From: Pseudolabrys sp.
GTDB lineage: Bacteria > Pseudomonadota > Alphaproteobacteria > Rhizobiales > Xanthobacteraceae
DNA: 6,461 nucleotides
Direction of reading: 5' to 3'
Assembly: GCA_019246455.1 (NCBI GenBank)
Contig: JAFAQJ010000207.1
Span: forward strand, 1-6,461
This document shows, piece by piece, positions 5,461 to 6,461 of the stretch (positions are counted from its first letter, which is position 1; the number at the start of each line of letters is the position of its first letter). The notes beneath the pieces are model-generated. The model was not told the origin of the DNA and did no database searches. It worked only from the letters and a program-made list of their open reading frames with translations. Position numbers and translations under genes: made by a program.

Positions 5461-6421
5461 GCTGAAAAATATAGGCCGTTTGTTCGTTCTATTCACTGCA
5501 GCGCTGATATGCGCCGCTGTTCAAGCGCAAGATTTTCCAAGCAGGCCTGTCACGCTGGTCGTGCCGTGGCCGGCCGGCGGCACCACCGATATCAGCATGC
5601 GGGCGCTTGCGACCGCGACAGAAAAGTATCTCAAGCAGCCGATCGTGATTGAAAACCGGCCCGGCGCGGGCGGCGTGCTCGGCGCGCAGACCGTTGCCGA
5701 AAAGGCGGCGCCCGATGGTTACACGATTTCGCAAATTGCCATCACCGTCTTTCGCTGGCCATTCATGCGGAAGACGACGCTCGATCCTGCCAAGGACTTC
5801 ACTTACATCATCGGTTTAACCGGCTACACATTCGGTGTCGTCGTTCGCGCCGACGCGCCTTGGAAGACATTCCGGGAGTTTCTCGACTACGCCAAAGCCA
5901 ACCCCGGCAAAATCAACTACGGCACGCCGGGGGTCGGCACCTCGCTCCATATCACGATGGAGCAAATTGCAGGTAAGGAAGGCATCAAGTGGACGCATGT
6001 GCCGTTCAAAGGCACTTCTGAAACGACGGGCGCTCTCTTGGGCGGGCATATCGATGCAGTTGCCGATGCGACCGGCTGGGGGCCGCAAGTTCAAGCCGGT
6101 GCTTTCCGCCTGCTGGTGATCTGGAATGGTACGCGCAGCAAGAACTATCCGGAGGCGCCGACGCTCAAAGAAGTGGGGATTGACCTCGTCTCCAATTCAC
6201 CTTTTGGCCTAGCCGGACCAAAAGGCATGGACCCCAATGTTGTGAAAGTGTTGCACGATGCTTTCAAGAAAGGCTCGGAGGAGCCGGCTTACGTCGCGCA
6301 GATGGTGAAGTTCGATCAGGAGCCCGCTTATCTCAGTAGTGCTGACTACAAGAAGTTCGCTGATCAACAACTGGTTGAGCAGAAGGCTCTCATCGAAGCG
6401 ATCGGTCTCAAACCGGAATAA
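5459..6421 (+). CDS. Bug/TctC-family tripartite tricarboxylate transporter receptor
   Basis: This is a periplasmic solute receptor of the TctC/Bug family, which captures organic acids, often carboxylates or aromatic acids, for TctA/TctB-type membrane permeases. It has 320 residues, close to the family norm. The signal peptide (MLKNIGR, hydrophobic core about 8-20) ends at VQA (21-23), with cleavage before Q24. The mature protein opens with the signature FPSRPVTLVVPWPAGGTTD (26-44) and continues with ENRPGAGG (65-72), PDGYT (85-89), NYGTPGVGTSLH (153-164), VPFKGTSE (181-188), GHIDA (196-200) and PEAPTLKEVG (231-240). The ligand is not deducible; proximity to quinate/shikimate genes makes a hydroxylated or aromatic acid plausible, but that is inference. 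No membrane components are in the window, as is common for Bug receptors. The ATG has only a weak GGGA ribosome site eight bases upstream and sits inside a hairpin. Confidence 0.93.
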   Translation: MLKNIGRLFVLFTAALICAAVQAQDFPSRPVTLVVPWPAGGTTDISMRALATATEKYLKQPIVIENRPGAGGVLGAQTVAEKAAPDGYTISQIAITVFRWPFMRKTTLDPAKDFTYIIGLTGYTFGVVVRADAPWKTFREFLDYAKANPGKINYGTPGVGTSLHITMEQIAGKEGIKWTHVPFKGTSETTGALLGGHIDAVADATGWGPQVQAGAFRLLVIWNGTRSKNYPEAPTLKEVGIDLVSNSPFGLAGPKGMDPNVVKVLHDAFKKGSEEPAYVAQMVKFDQEPAYLSSADYKKFADQQLVEQKALIEAIGLKPE

Positions 6422-6461
6422 GCTGGATTTCGCTGTGAGCGCTGTTGTTCGTGGATCCGAG

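Noticed and set aside
6435..6461. GTG start of a further gene at the right edge
   Set aside because: Nine open codons follow the GTG to the end of the window, but there is no clear ribosome site and too little sequence to judge.
1..6461. CRISPR array, insertion sequence or phage genes
   Set aside because: I saw no regularly spaced repeats, transposase or integrase motifs, or terminal inverted repeats.

Overview
The base composition is GC-rich and coding sequences favour G/C in the third codon position. Together with a TctC/Bug-type receptor, a small Tyr/Gly-rich secreted protein and a run of catabolic aromatic-acid genes, this suggests a soil alphaproteobacterium of the Bradyrhizobium/Hyphomicrobiales type. 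That assignment is inference from gene style; no taxonomic marker is present.

Bases 1-3500 hold a tight plus-strand operon. It comprises the C-terminal two thirds of a quinate/shikimate dehydrogenase (1-563, entering from the left edge), a 628-residue QuiC-type 3-dehydroshikimate dehydratase fused to a 4-hydroxyphenylpyruvate-dioxygenase-like module (573-2459), and a Gfo/Idh/MocA oxidoreductase (2463-3500). Gaps of 9 and 3 bases suggest co-transcription and translational coupling. The first two genes fit catabolism of quinate or shikimate to protocatechuate: alcohol oxidation by the dehydrogenase, then dehydration of 3-dehydroshikimate by QuiC. The third gene's substrate is unknown.

A small exported Tyr/Gly-rich protein follows (3644-3931). 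It is read convergently with a minus-strand gene (4015-4821), and a strong GC-rich hairpin (3960-3987) lies between them. The minus-strand gene has a periplasmic binding-protein fold, but its motifs match periplasmic cyclohexadienyl dehydratase (PheC), an enzyme that forms phenylpyruvate or phenylalanine. An aromatic biosynthetic enzyme therefore sits next to an aromatic catabolic operon.

The 4822-5458 gap is mostly non-coding. It holds a possible 72-codon minus-strand ORF (4887-5105) and a degenerate tRNA-Val(CAC)-like sequence on the minus strand (5230-5307). A hairpin (5428-5460) folds over the start codon of the last gene. That gene (5459-6421, plus) encodes a Bug/TctC periplasmic receptor of the tripartite tricarboxylate transporter type, plausibly feeding an organic or aromatic acid to this neighbourhood. 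No membrane partners of that transporter are in view.

No mobile element, CRISPR array or clearly new multi-gene system is visible. The points most worth a second look are the QuiC fusion with metal ligands intact in both modules, the PheC-like enzyme that can be mistaken for a transporter receptor, the tRNA-like relic and the start-codon hairpin.
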